Source of the DNA: Duganella sp. CF402
GTDB lineage: Bacteria; Pseudomonadota; Gammaproteobacteria; Burkholderiales; Burkholderiaceae_D
NCBI RefSeq assembly: GCF_900109645.1
Contig: NZ_FOBG01000003.1
Location: 186,001-250,000 of the forward strand
Reading direction: 5' to 3'
Length of the DNA stretch: 64,000 bases
Positions within the stretch are counted from its first letter, which is position 1; every line of letters starts with the position of its first letter. Positions 55,036-63,883 of the stretch are shown here, in pieces. The translations under genes were made by a program, and so were the position numbers. Under the pieces are notes generated by a model. It was not told the origin of the DNA. It worked only from the letters and a program-made list of their open reading frames with translations, and did no database searches.

Positions 55036-57063
55036 TTACCACATGATGACGCGCTGCTCGGGCGGCAGGTACATCGGATCGCCCGGCTTGATGCCGAACG
55101 CTTCATAGAAGCCCGGCTGGTTCATCACCGTGCCCTTGGCGCGGAACTCGCCCGGCGAATGCGGATCGCTCTTGATCTGCGCAATCGCCGCTTCCGGGCG
55201 CAGCTTGGCGCGCCACTTCTGCGCAAAGCCGATGTACAGGCGCTGTTCGCCGGTCAGTCCGTCAATCACCGGCGACGGCTTACCGCCCAGCGAGCGCTGG
55301 TAGGCGTTGTAGGTGATCGACAGGCCGGAGTTGTCGCCGATGTTTTCACCCAAGGTCAGCTCGCCGTTGATGAAGTAGCCGGGCACCGGGCTGTAGGCGC
55401 CGTACTGTTTGACCAGGCCGGCAGCACGCGCCTTGAAGGCCGCGCGGTCCTCGGCGGTCCACCAGTTGCGCAGGCGGCCGTGGGCATCGTACTGGCTGCC
55501 GGAATCGTCGAAGGCGTGGCTGATCTCGTGGCCGAAGGTGATGCCCAGCAGGCCGTAGTTGACCGCGTCCTCCGCCTTCACGTTGAAGAACGGCGGCTGC
55601 AGGATGGCGGCCGGAATGGTGATCGCGTTCAGCAGCGGGCTGTAGCTGGCGTTGACGGTTTGCGGCGTCATCGACCATTCATCGCGGTCGACCGGCTGGC
55701 CCAGTTTTTCCAGGTTGTTCTGGCGACTCCAGACGCGCGCCGCGCGCACGTTGGCGATCAGGTCGGTCGGGCTGGTTTTCATGCTGCTGTAGTCGCGCCA
55801 TTTGTCCGGGTAGGCGATCTTCGGTTTCAACGCGGCCAGCTTGGCCTGCGCTTCCTTCTTGGTCTCCGCACTCATCCAGTCCAGCTTGTCGATGCCGTCC
55901 TTGAAGGAGGCGACGAAGTTGTTAAACATGGCCATCACGCGCGGCTTGGTTTCCGGCGGCAGCCAGGTTTGCACGTAGCGCTTGCCGACCGCGTCGCTCA
56001 GCGCGCCGTCGGTGAAGCGCAGCGCCAGCTGCCACTGTGGTTCGCTTTGCGGCACGCCGCGCAGCACCGTGCCTTCGAAGGCGAAGCGCTCCTTGACGGC
56101 GGCGCTGTCCAGATACGAAGCATAGCTCTCGATGATGCGCCAGTTGCAGTAGCTCTTCCACGCATCCAGCGGCACGCTGGCGATGATGTCGGACAAGCCG
56201 GTGAGGAAGCTCGGCTGGCGCACCACGGCCGACGACGCCTTCGGCGCCAGGCCGGCGGCGGTGAAGTAAGCCTGCCAGTCGAAGCCCGGCGCCAGCGCGG
56301 CGAACTGGTCGAAGGCGACGCGGTTGTAGGACTTGACCGGATCGCGCATCTGCACGCGGGTCCATTGAACACTGGCCAGACGGGTTTCGATGTCGATGAT
56401 CTGGGCGGCGTGGGCGGCCGCGTCCTGGTCGCCGCTCATGGCCAGCATGGTGGCGATGTGCTGCTGGTATTTCGCGCGCACGCCGCTCAGCTTGGCGTCA
56501 TCATCCTTCAGGTAGTAGTCGCGGTCCGGCAGGCCGAGACCGGACTGGTTGACGCTGACGGTGTACATCTCGGGGTTCTGCGCATCCGGCGACACGCCGG
56601 CCGAGAATGGCGTCTGGATGCCGTTGCCTTGCAGGTAGGCGAACAGGGCCGCCAGCTGCGCTTTGTCCTTGACGGCCGCCACGCGCGCCAGCTCGGCGTG
56701 CAGCGGCTTGAAACCGGCGGCGTTGCGCGCCTTCTCGTTCAGGAAGCTGGTGTACAGGTCAGCGATCTTATGCGTCTCGCTGCCGGCCTTGCCCGGCTGC
56801 TTGACCGTGGATTCGATCACGGAGCGCAGCTGGCCCTGGGCGATTTCGCGCAATTCAATGTAGGTGCCCCAGGTCGACTTGTCGGCCGGGATTTCCGTAT
56901 TGCGGACCCAGATGCCGTTGACGTAGGCGTAGAAATCGTCCTGCGGCCGCACGGCCGTATCCAGGGTTTTCAGGTCAATGCCGGAGACTTGTTGCGCGTG
57001 CAGCGACGGGGTGGACAGGACCAGCATGGCGCAGCAGGCGGCGCTGATAAGCGAACGTTTCAC
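55036..57063 (-). CDS. pepO: M13-family zinc metallopeptidase (neprilysin-like, PepO)
   Basis: A 675-residue exported endopeptidase. It has a signal peptide (ending PSLHA) and an M13 N-terminal domain (about residues 40-425). The catalytic domain has HEISH (H512, E513, H516), the downstream ENIGDNSGL motif carrying the third zinc ligand, and the C-terminal FRAKGTVMNQPGFYEAF with substrate-binding Arg. It cleaves oligopeptides in the periplasm or outside. GTG at 57063 is the better start, since AAGGAG lies five bases before it; the in-frame GTG at 57069 is too close to that site. Confidence 0.92.
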   Translation of the reverse strand: MKRSLISAACCAMLVLSTPSLHAQQVSGIDLKTLDTAVRPQDDFYAYVNGIWVRNTEIPADKSTWGTYIELREIAQGQLRSVIESTVKQPGKAGSETHKIADLYTSFLNEKARNAAGFKPLHAELARVAAVKDKAQLAALFAYLQGNGIQTPFSAGVSPDAQNPEMYTVSVNQSGLGLPDRDYYLKDDDAKLSGVRAKYQQHIATMLAMSGDQDAAAHAAQIIDIETRLASVQWTRVQMRDPVKSYNRVAFDQFAALAPGFDWQAYFTAAGLAPKASSAVVRQPSFLTGLSDIIASVPLDAWKSYCNWRIIESYASYLDSAAVKERFAFEGTVLRGVPQSEPQWQLALRFTDGALSDAVGKRYVQTWLPPETKPRVMAMFNNFVASFKDGIDKLDWMSAETKKEAQAKLAALKPKIAYPDKWRDYSSMKTSPTDLIANVRAARVWSRQNNLEKLGQPVDRDEWSMTPQTVNASYSPLLNAITIPAAILQPPFFNVKAEDAVNYGLLGITFGHEISHAFDDSGSQYDAHGRLRNWWTAEDRAAFKARAAGLVKQYGAYSPVPGYFINGELTLGENIGDNSGLSITYNAYQRSLGGKPSPVIDGLTGEQRLYIGFAQKWRAKLRPEAAIAQIKSDPHSPGEFRAKGTVMNQPGFYEAFGIKPGDPMYLPPEQRVIMW

Positions 57064-57138
57064 GGGCACTCCTTGTTAGAACATTAAGATTTTCGTTATT
57101 AATCAGCATGTTACATGACGAAAGCTGCACATCGCAAA

Positions 57139-57162
57139 TTTGGATTGTATAAAATATCCAAA
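57139..57162 (+). promoter_or_regulatory. Probable operator for the GntR/FCD regulator
   Basis: An inverted repeat TTTGGAT-N10-ATCCAAA, 50 bases before the DapA-family start. It overlaps a TATAAA-like stretch, and a TATGAT box follows at 57170. The placement suits repression by the FCD-type GntR protein encoded just downstream (inference). Confidence 0.5.
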
Positions 57163-57211
57163 ACTTGGGTATGATGTTTTGACCTCCTCAACAACTACTC
57201 GGAAGAACACC

Positions 57212-58156
57212 ATGAGCGACAATATTTTCACCGGCACCATCCCGGCCCTGATGACGCCTTGCAAAGCCGACCGCACGCCCGACTTCGACGCGCTGGTCAA
57301 AAAAGGCCGTGAACTGATCGACGCCGGCATGAGCGCCGTGGTGTATTGCGGCTCGATGGGCGACTGGCCGCTGCTGACCGAAGCGCAGCGCCAGGAAGGC
57401 GTGGCCCGTCTGGTGGCGGCCGGCGTGCCGACCATCGTCGGCACCGGCGCGGTCAACTCGCAGGAAGCCGTGTCGCACGCGGCCCACGCCGCCAAGGTCG
57501 GCGCGCACGGCCTGATGGTGATTCCGCGCGTGCTGTCGCGCGGCTCCTCGCCGGCGGCGCAGAAAGCCCACTTCTCGGCCGTGCTGGAAGCGGCCCCAAA
57601 ACTGCCGGCTGTGATCTACAACAGCCCCTACTATGGTTTCGCCACCCGCGCCGACCTGTTCTTCGAACTGCGCGCCAAATACCCTAACCTGATCGGCTTC
57701 AAGGAATTCGGCGGCGCCGCCGACCTGCGTTACGCAGCCGAGCACATCACCAGCCAGGACAACGACGTCACCTTGATGGTGGGCGTGGACACCCAGGTGT
57801 TCCACGGCTTCGTCAACTGCGGCGCGACCGGCGCCATCACCGGCATCGGCAATGCGCTGCCGCGCGAAGTGCTGCAACTGGTGTCGCTGTCGCGCAAGGC
57901 TGCCGCCGGCGACGCCGTGGCGCGCCGCCAGGCCCGCGAACTGGAAGCCGCGCTGCTGGTGCTGTCCTCGTTCGACGAAGGCACCGACCTGGTGCTGTTC
58001 TACAAATACCTGATGGTGCTGAACGGCGACATGGAATACACCCTGCACTTCAACGCGACTGACGAACTGAGCGCCAGCCAGCGCCGCTACGCGGAAACGC
58101 AATACGCGCTGTTCCGCACCTGGTACGCCAACTGGTCGAAAGAAGTGGCTGCGTGA
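57212..58156 (+). CDS. DapA-family aldolase/lyase
   Basis: A 314-residue TIM-barrel enzyme of the dihydrodipicolinate synthase / N-acetylneuraminate lyase superfamily. The Schiff-base lysine is K164 (LIGFKEFGG), and the helper tyrosine is Y136 (VIYNSPYYG). The carboxylate-binding GSMGDW replaces the usual GTTGE, which points away from true DapA and toward a sugar-acid or hydroxyproline-pathway lyase or dehydratase. The substrate is not determined. A GGAAG site precedes the ATG. Its stop overlaps the GntR start by four bases (GTGA), so enzyme and regulator are one operon. Confidence 0.88.
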   Translation: MSDNIFTGTIPALMTPCKADRTPDFDALVKKGRELIDAGMSAVVYCGSMGDWPLLTEAQRQEGVARLVAAGVPTIVGTGAVNSQEAVSHAAHAAKVGAHGLMVIPRVLSRGSSPAAQKAHFSAVLEAAPKLPAVIYNSPYYGFATRADLFFELRAKYPNLIGFKEFGGAADLRYAAEHITSQDNDVTLMVGVDTQVFHGFVNCGATGAITGIGNALPREVLQLVSLSRKAAAGDAVARRQARELEAALLVLSSFDEGTDLVLFYKYLMVLNGDMEYTLHFNATDELSASQRRYAETQYALFRTWYANWSKEVAA

Positions 58157-58830
58157 AAGGCTTTGCCGTCACCACGGTAGCGGAGCAGGCAGCAGACGCC
58201 CTGCGGCGCAAGATCATGTCGGGCGAGCTGCCGGAAGGCGTCTCGCTGCGGCAGGACGCGCTCGCGGCCGAATTCGGCATCAGCCGGATTCCGGTGCGCG
58301 AGGCGCTGGTGCAGCTGGAAGGCGAGGGACTGGTGAAAATCGTCCCGCACAAAGGCGCGGTGGTGTCAGGGCTGTCGATCGATGAAATCAGCGAGCTGTT
58401 TATGTTGCGGAGCTTGCTGGAGCCGGTGCTGTTGAAGAAATCGGCGCCCAAGCTGACGGCGGAGGACTACGCGCAGCTGGACGCCATCCTGGCCGAATAC
58501 AAGGTGGAGCTACACGCGCAGCACACCACCCGCTGGGGCGAGCTCAACACGCGATTGCACGACGTGCTGCTGTCGCGCGCGGAGCAGCCGCGCACGGCGG
58601 CGATTGTGGCCACGCTGCTGCAGCAGACCGATCGCTACACGCGCATGCAGCTATCGCTCAGCGCCGACAGCATCCGCCAGGCGCAGCAGGAGCATGAAGA
58701 ACTGGTGCAGCTCTGCCGCACCGGCGACGTGCGCGGCGCTGCATCCCTGCTGAAGCGCCACATCGAGCACGCCAGCAAGGATCTGGAACAATTCATTTTG
58801 TCGCAACGCGCCGGTAGCCACGCTCCCTGA
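58153..58830 (+). CDS. GntR-family regulator, FCD subfamily
   Basis: A 225-residue repressor-type protein. The N-terminal winged helix (about residues 5-72) contains LRQDALAAEFGISRIPVREA and LVKIVPHKGAVV. The all-helical FCD domain (about 85-215) keeps the likely metal- or ligand-binding residues in RLHDVLL, EHEELV and KRHIEHAS. It uses a GTG start inside the end of the DapA-family gene. It probably senses the substrate or product of that enzyme and acts at the palindrome upstream of it. Its 3' end overlaps the convergent beta-helix gene by 38 bases. Confidence 0.92.
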   Translation: MKGFAVTTVAEQAADALRRKIMSGELPEGVSLRQDALAAEFGISRIPVREALVQLEGEGLVKIVPHKGAVVSGLSIDEISELFMLRSLLEPVLLKKSAPKLTAEDYAQLDAILAEYKVELHAQHTTRWGELNTRLHDVLLSRAEQPRTAAIVATLLQQTDRYTRMQLSLSADSIRQAQQEHEELVQLCRTGDVRGAASLLKRHIEHASKDLEQFILSQRAGSHAP

Positions 58831-60337
58831 AGCGAGTGGACGCAAACCAGTTGCGAACAACGGCTTCAGGATCGAAGCTGGCCGCTGGCTGGTTGGTGTT
58901 GGGGCGATCGCCTTCGAAGAACGGGCCGCTGAGCTGGTAGCCGTAGAAACGGTTACCGCTCCAGCGGATGTCCTCATGGCGCAGCGCCGGATCCATCTTG
59001 CGCCACAGCGTGCCGGCGTTAGCGCCGTGGTAGAAGATGTTGTCGCGGATATCGCCGGCGTTGCGGCTCCCCATGCCAGTGTTTTCCGCCGCCGGCGACA
59101 GCAGTCCCGGCTGCGTGTTCAACACCAGATTGCCGCGCACCAGCGCGCTCTGCGAACCGGCAAACACGATCACGCGGCGGCCATCGTTGATGCTGAGGTT
59201 GTTCTCCACCAGCGTGCCAGATGATTGCGCCGGATGGCCCAGCCCATCGTCGCCACAGCCGCAGAACAGCATGAAGCCGCCTTCGTTGTCGTGGCTGTAG
59301 TTGGCGACGATATGCGTATCGCGCGTGCCCAGATCGGCATCGAACGCCATGCCGTCGCCGGGCTCCCACGGCGGCTGGTAGCGCACGTGGTGAATCTCGT
59401 TGTACTGGAAGCGCGCGCCGTCGGTGTTGATGGCCCAGGCGCCGGCGCTGTTGCCCGCCACCCGCATCCAGATATCGTGCAGCAGGTTGGCTTCCACCAG
59501 CGGCTGCGCAGCGGTACGTACCACAATGCCGTCGCCGCCGATATCGTGAATATGATTGTTGCGGAATACGATGTTGGTGGACGGCGTGTAATCGTCCGCC
59601 GCCGCTGCGGTCAGTGGCACGCTCTTGTCCTTGTACGGCAGATAGTCGCCGCACGGCGCGCCGCCAACGCGGCACATCCACGCCGAGCGCGTCGACAGGC
59701 CGATGGCGTCCACGTGGAAGATCTCGCTGTTCTCCACCAGCACATCATCAAAGCGCGTCTTGCGCTGATTGGCGCCGTGGCGCGTGATGTTGAACAGGAT
59801 GCCGCCCGTCTCCTTGTAGACATGCTCGCTGCCCGGCGCATCCTTCAGGTAGCCGCGCACATGGTGCACATAGACATCGCGCACATGGTAGTGGCTGCCG
59901 ACGCCGAAGTCCTCCAGCTGCACCAGCAAGCCAACGCGCGCGCCTTCGCCTGGGCCATCGTTGGTCAGCTCCAGCCCTTCGATCTCCCAGTGCTGGAGGT
60001 TGTACAGATGAACCGCCGCGCGCGCGACCTTGCTGGCATCGCTGCCGCCGGCCGCAATCACCGCCCGTCCTGTCGCCGGGTCGCCGTAGCTACCCACCAC
60101 AATCGGCTTGCCCGGCTCGCCGGAACTGCCCGCCTGCGGCACAAAGCTGCCGAGACAGGTGACGCCGCGCTTGAACAAGATCCGCGTGCCGGCCGCGAAG
60201 TGCCTGGCATTCAACTCCGCCAGACTGCCGACCACTGGGGCCGCGCTGGCGCCGGAGCAGTCGACCTGCACCGTCGCCGCCGACGCCTCGGCCATCGCCA
60301 GGGCAGAAATCAAGAAAAGCCAGCCAAGTTTACTCAT
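58793..60337 (-). CDS. Exported right-handed beta-helix protein
   Basis: A 514-residue exported protein with a signal peptide (LGWLFLISALAMAEASA) and parallel beta-helix repeats: IVFRNNHIHDIGGDGIVVRT, VEANLLHDIW, FQYNEIHHV, IVANYSHDNEGGFM, VENNLSIND. This fold is typical of polysaccharide lyases and glycosidases, but I cannot assign a catalytic family. Several cysteines (CGCG, the WMCRVGGAPCG loop) could form disulfides. The ATG at 60337 is preferred. Its position beside a sugar-acid-type lyase operon suggests, without proof, a linked glycan degradation role. Confidence 0.85.
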   Translation of the reverse strand: MSKLGWLFLISALAMAEASAATVQVDCSGASAAPVVGSLAELNARHFAAGTRILFKRGVTCLGSFVPQAGSSGEPGKPIVVGSYGDPATGRAVIAAGGSDASKVARAAVHLYNLQHWEIEGLELTNDGPGEGARVGLLVQLEDFGVGSHYHVRDVYVHHVRGYLKDAPGSEHVYKETGGILFNITRHGANQRKTRFDDVLVENSEIFHVDAIGLSTRSAWMCRVGGAPCGDYLPYKDKSVPLTAAAADDYTPSTNIVFRNNHIHDIGGDGIVVRTAAQPLVEANLLHDIWMRVAGNSAGAWAINTDGARFQYNEIHHVRYQPPWEPGDGMAFDADLGTRDTHIVANYSHDNEGGFMLFCGCGDDGLGHPAQSSGTLVENNLSINDGRRVIVFAGSQSALVRGNLVLNTQPGLLSPAAENTGMGSRNAGDIRDNIFYHGANAGTLWRKMDPALRHEDIRWSGNRFYGYQLSGPFFEGDRPNTNQPAASFDPEAVVRNWFASTRFRERGYRRVATK

Positions 60338-60448
60338 GGACGCGCCCCATTCAGCAATAGAATAAGTTAACGATACCACACTTGTCGATTTCAGACGCGC
60401 CCATTCGTCGTAAGAAGGTAGTATTCAACTTTTCAACGTGGAGGCGTC

Positions 60449-60847
60449 ATGAAAAAAGAGATCATCTTCAACCTGCCGGTCAAGGATTTGGAAAAATCCA
60501 AAGCCTTCTTCGCCGCGCTCGGCTTCAGCTTCAGCCAGAAATTCAGCAATGACCAGGCGGCTTTCATGCACATTGTGGGAGACGACATCCGCGCCATGCT
60601 GATGACCGAAGCGTTCTTCCAGTCCCTCATCAACAAGCCGGTAGCGCAGGCCAAAGAAGCCAACGAAGTCATCATCTGCCTGAGCTGCGAGAGCCGCGCA
60701 GAAGTCGACAGCCTGATCGCCAAAGCCACCGCCGCCGGCGCCCGCATCCCCCACCCGCCCGAAGACCACGGCTTCATGTACGACCAAGGCTTCGAGGACC
60801 TCGACGGCCACCTGTGGAATCTGGTGTGGGCAAAGTCGGGGATTTAG
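60449..60847 (+). CDS. VOC-family (glyoxalase/bleomycin-resistance fold) protein
   Basis: A 132-residue protein with the paired beta-alpha-beta-beta-beta modules of the vicinal oxygen chelate fold: FNLPVKDLEKSKAFFAALGF at the start and YDQGFEDLDGHLWNLVW at the end. It looks like the YnfB/PhnB-type lactoylglutathione-lyase-like subgroup, substrate unknown. The metal ligands of true glyoxalase I are not all evident. GGAGG lies five bases before the ATG. Confidence 0.9.
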   Translation: MKKEIIFNLPVKDLEKSKAFFAALGFSFSQKFSNDQAAFMHIVGDDIRAMLMTEAFFQSLINKPVAQAKEANEVIICLSCESRAEVDSLIAKATAAGARIPHPPEDHGFMYDQGFEDLDGHLWNLVWAKSGI

Positions 60848-60908
60848 GTATTGATGCAACTCATAGCGCAGCTCTTGCAATCGCCGAGGAAAAGCACATA
60901 CTGATCGA

Positions 60909-61277
60909 ATGAACTCCCTCGACACCCTCGGTTATTGCAAGCGGCTTGAAGCGGTCGGCGTACCGCGTGAGCAGGCGGAAGTACACGCGCAAATATTGAC
61001 TGAAGTGATAACCAAAGTCGCCACAAAGGATGGCTTGAAGGAACTGGAAGTCGCCACTAAAGACGGCATGAAGAAACTTGAGGTCGGCTTGAAGGAGCTT
61101 GAGGTCGCCACCAAGCGTGACTTGAATGAACTAGAAGTACGGCTAAAAGAGTGGGTAGCGCTTTATGTCAAAGAGCAAATTGCGGAGCTCAAGGCTGACA
61201 TACTGAAATGGTTCATCGCAGTCTCGATAGCGCAGGCCAGCTTTGTTATCGCTGTTCTGCGCTACCTGCCTCACTGA
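60909..61277 (+). CDS. CCDC90/DUF1640-like coiled-coil protein with C-terminal membrane helix
   Basis: A 122-residue protein. A short helical head (about residues 1-35) is followed by tandem coiled-coil modules (VATKDGLKELE, VATKDGMKKLE, VGLKELE, VATKRDLNELE), then ALYVKEQIAELKADILKW, and a C-terminal membrane helix (FIAVSIAQASFVIAVLRYL). This layout matches the DUF1640/CCDC90 family, which includes mitochondrial MCU regulators and many bacterial proteins of unknown role. Local GC looks lower than in neighbours. No strong ribosome-binding site precedes the ATG. It converges on the enoyl-CoA hydratase gene with three bases between. Confidence 0.8.
   Translation: MNSLDTLGYCKRLEAVGVPREQAEVHAQILTEVITKVATKDGLKELEVATKDGMKKLEVGLKELEVATKRDLNELEVRLKEWVALYVKEQIAELKADILKWFIAVSIAQASFVIAVLRYLPH
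61018..61130 (+). repeat. Degenerate in-frame coiled-coil repeats
   Basis: Three or four imperfect units of about 33 bases code for the VATKxGLKELE-type modules of the DUF1640-like protein. Related proteins often differ in copy number, so this may be a length-variable region. Confidence 0.6.
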
Positions 61278-61280
61278 CTA

Positions 61281-62054
61281 TCAGGCGAACTGCTTGAAGT
61301 CCGGCTTGCGCTTCTGGAAGAAGGCCATGAAGGCTTCGCGCGCTTCGGGGGCGGACAGCATTTTGCCGAAGTGGACGTTCTCGGCGGCGATGGCTTCGCT
61401 CACCGGGCCTTTGCGGGCGGCTTTCATCAGTTGCTTGGTGGCGCGGATCGAGCTCGCTGGCAGCGCCACCAGCTTGGCGGCCTGGCCTTCGGCGAAGGCG
61501 CGCAGTTCATCCACCGGCAGCACTTTCGATACCAGGCCCATCTCCAGCGCTTCCTGCGCGCCAAAGGCTTCGCCCAGCATCAGCTTCTCGGCGGCGCGCG
61601 GGTAGCCGGCGATCTGCGTCAGCAGCAGGCTGGAACCGAACTCAGGGCACAGGCCCAGCTGCACGAACGGCATCGAGAACTTGGCGTTGTCGGCGGCGTA
61701 CACCAGGTCGCAGTGCATCAGCAGCGTGGTGCCGATGCCGACCGCGTTGCCCGACACTGCCGCTACCACCGGTTTGGTCGAACCGCTCAGGGCCATCATG
61801 TATTTGTACACCGAACGGTCTTCGATCGCACCGCTCGATGGCGCGTTTTTCATGAAGTCTTCGAGGTCGTTGCCGGCCGTGAAAATCTCCGGCTTGCCGA
61901 CGATCAGGATGGCGCGCACGTCGGCGTTGCCTTCGGCGTCGTTGAGGGCGTCTGCCATCAGCTGGTACATCTCGGCGGTGATCGCGTTCTTGCGTTCCGG
62001 ACGGTTGAATTCCAGGGTCAGGATGCCGTCGTTAATGCTGCTCAGAATATCCAT
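61281..62054 (-). CDS. Enoyl-CoA hydratase/isomerase
   Basis: A 257-residue crotonase-fold enzyme for fatty-acid beta-oxidation. Oxyanion-hole and CoA-binding segments are visible (FTAGNDLEDF; AVSGNAVGIGTTLLMHCDL), and a single acidic residue sits at the catalytic position (QLGLCPEFGSSLLL), as in the PECI/isomerase-like group. So it may be a hydratase or a delta3-delta2 isomerase. The ATG at 62054 follows GGAG with good spacing. It is downstream of the thiolase gene, separated by a hairpin that may reduce read-through. Confidence 0.9.
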   Translation of the reverse strand: MDILSSINDGILTLEFNRPERKNAITAEMYQLMADALNDAEGNADVRAILIVGKPEIFTAGNDLEDFMKNAPSSGAIEDRSVYKYMMALSGSTKPVVAAVSGNAVGIGTTLLMHCDLVYAADNAKFSMPFVQLGLCPEFGSSLLLTQIAGYPRAAEKLMLGEAFGAQEALEMGLVSKVLPVDELRAFAEGQAAKLVALPASSIRATKQLMKAARKGPVSEAIAAENVHFGKMLSAPEAREAFMAFFQKRKPDFKQFA

Positions 62055-62073
62055 ATGTGTCTCCAAAAATGAC

Positions 62074-62105
62074 AAGGGCGCTGGGTTGAACCTCAGCGCC
62101 CTTTT
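62074..62105. terminator. Hairpin between thiolase and enoyl-CoA hydratase genes
   Basis: A 10-bp stem AAGGGCGCTG / CAGCGCCCTT with a ten-base loop. A TTTT run follows on the plus strand. On the minus strand, where the operon reads, the T tract is weak, so it could be a partial terminator or an mRNA-processing structure. Confidence 0.55.
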
Positions 62106-62122
62106 CTATCGCGATATCGTGA

Positions 62123-63319
62123 TTACACGCGCTCGATGATGCCTGCTGCGCCCATACCTGCGCCGACGCACATGGTGACCATGCCGTACTTCAGGTTGTT
62201 ACGGCGCAGTGCGTGCACCACGGTCGCTGCGCGGATCGCGCCGGTGGCGCCCAGCGGGTGGCCCAGTGCAATCGCGCCGCCCATCGGGTTCACTTTGGCT
62301 GGATCCAGGCCCAGGTCGCGCACCACGGCCAGCGCCTGTGCTGCAAACGCTTCGTTCAGCTCGATCCAGTCCAGTTGGTCCTGGGTGATGCCGGCGGCTT
62401 TGCACGCATCCGGAATTGCGAACTTAGGACCGATGCCCATGATTTCCGGCGGCACGCCTTTGACGGCGAACGACGAGAACTTGGCCAGCGGAGTCAGGTT
62501 GTGTTCTTTCAGGATGCGCTCCGAAACCACCAGCAGCGCGCCGGCGCCGTCCGACATCTGCGAGCTGTTACCGGCGGTGACCGAACCTTTGGCGGCGAAC
62601 ACTGGCTTCAGCTTGCCCAGGGTTTCCATCGTGGTTTCCGGACGCGCGCCTTCGTCGGTATCAACAGTGCGGGTTTTCACTTTGATCTCGCCGGTGGCCA
62701 GGTCTGGGGTGCGGGTGATGATTTCAACCGGGGTGGTTTCGTCTTTGAAGAAACCAGCTTGCTGCGCAGCGATGGCGCGGCGGTGCGATTCAACGGCGAA
62801 CGCATCCTGGTCTTCGCGCGACACTTTCCATTGCTCGGCCACTTTCTCAGCGGTCAGGCCCATGCCGTATGCCATGCCGACGTTGTCGTCGGTGAACATG
62901 TTCATGTTCATCGATGGCTTGATGCCCATCATCGGCACCATCGACATCGACTCAACGCCGCCTGCCAGCATGACGTCGGCTTCGCCCACGCGGATGCGGT
63001 CGGCAGCCATTGCCAGCGCGGTGATGCCCGATGCGCAGTAGCGGTTGATGGTCACGCCGCCGACGGTGCGTGGCAGGCCTGCCAGCAGCACCGATTGACG
63101 GGCGATGTTGAAGCCCTGTTCCGCTTCCGGGAACGAGCAGCCGATGATGGCGTCGGTGATCAGCGCTGGATCCAGGCCAGGCGCTTGCGCCAGTGCCGAT
63201 TGAATCACGCGCACCAGCAGGTCGTCCGGGCGGGTTTTGTTGAACATGCCGCGCGGCGCTTTGCCGATCGGGCTACGGGTCGCGGCGACGATGTACGCTT
63301 CTTGAATTTGTTTGCTCAT
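62123..63319 (-). CDS. Acetyl-CoA C-acyltransferase (thiolase)
   Basis: A 398-residue thiolase catalysing the last step of beta-oxidation. The nucleophile is C95 (NRYCASG). The His of GGAIALGHPLGATGAIR and the second Cys of TMCVGAGMGA complete the catalytic set. The length is normal for FadA/FadI-type or biosynthetic thiolases; the operon points to degradation. It lies between a hotdog thioesterase gene upstream (43 bases) and the enoyl-CoA hydratase gene downstream. Confidence 0.94.
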   Translation of the reverse strand: MSKQIQEAYIVAATRSPIGKAPRGMFNKTRPDDLLVRVIQSALAQAPGLDPALITDAIIGCSFPEAEQGFNIARQSVLLAGLPRTVGGVTINRYCASGITALAMAADRIRVGEADVMLAGGVESMSMVPMMGIKPSMNMNMFTDDNVGMAYGMGLTAEKVAEQWKVSREDQDAFAVESHRRAIAAQQAGFFKDETTPVEIITRTPDLATGEIKVKTRTVDTDEGARPETTMETLGKLKPVFAAKGSVTAGNSSQMSDGAGALLVVSERILKEHNLTPLAKFSSFAVKGVPPEIMGIGPKFAIPDACKAAGITQDQLDWIELNEAFAAQALAVVRDLGLDPAKVNPMGGAIALGHPLGATGAIRAATVVHALRRNNLKYGMVTMCVGAGMGAAGIIERV

Positions 63320-63362
63320 TTTGTTCTTCCAAAAATTTTTGATCGAAGACTAGGCGCTAGCT

Positions 63363-63863
63363 TTAGCTGCGCTTCTCGGATAAATACCAATCCACTTGAA
63401 CCTGTGCGGCCAGCGTGCCGGCGGCGTCGAAGATATCGACCTCCACCGGGAACGCCACCTTGCCTTGCTGTTTCAGCTCTGCCTTCAGCGCCGCCACGTC
63501 GCCAGGGACGCGGCCTTCGGCGCGCGTCGCGCCGTGAGCCACTTTCTGGTACTGGATGCGCGATTCCTTGGCGACCGGGCGCAGGCCCAGGATCAGGTCC
63601 GCAAAGCCGCCTGCCATTGCCGCGCCGGAAGCCGTTTCGGCCAGCGTGAACAAGGCGCCGGCATGCGGCGTGCCCAAGTGATTGTGCAGCTTCGGGTCAT
63701 CCGGCATCGACACTTTGGAAGTGCCGTTGCCGATGTCGTCGATCCTGATCCCCAGCGTACGCACCAGCGGCAGGGTGTCCATCATTTGCTGCTTGATACG
63801 TTCGTACACGATGCTCGGCCTCACGAAAAGTAAAACTTTAAACGCTAGCTTCAGGATCGACAC
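63363..63863 (-). CDS. PaaI/DUF4442-like hotdog thioesterase
   Basis: A 166-residue hotdog-fold protein. A helical start (MSILKLAFKVLLFVRPSIVY) is followed by the fold with HNHLGTPHAGALFTLAETAS (about residues 80-99), where the Asn/His-Gly-Ala and following Glu match PaaI-type active sites. It ends in QVQVDWYLSEKRS. It probably hydrolyses acyl-CoA and sits within the beta-oxidation operon, just after the 3-hydroxyacyl-CoA dehydrogenase gene (20 bases). It may release CoA from stalled intermediates (inference). Confidence 0.85.
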   Translation of the reverse strand: MSILKLAFKVLLFVRPSIVYERIKQQMMDTLPLVRTLGIRIDDIGNGTSKVSMPDDPKLHNHLGTPHAGALFTLAETASGAAMAGGFADLILGLRPVAKESRIQYQKVAHGATRAEGRVPGDVAALKAELKQQGKVAFPVEVDIFDAAGTLAAQVQVDWYLSEKRS

Positions 63864-63883
63864 GCTTCTAATCCCAATGATGA

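Noticed and set aside
54961..57087. A 708-codon open frame opposite the M13 peptidase
   Set aside because: It starts inside the MFS gene and has no recognisable domain; the M13 peptidase with HEISH motif accounts for this stretch.
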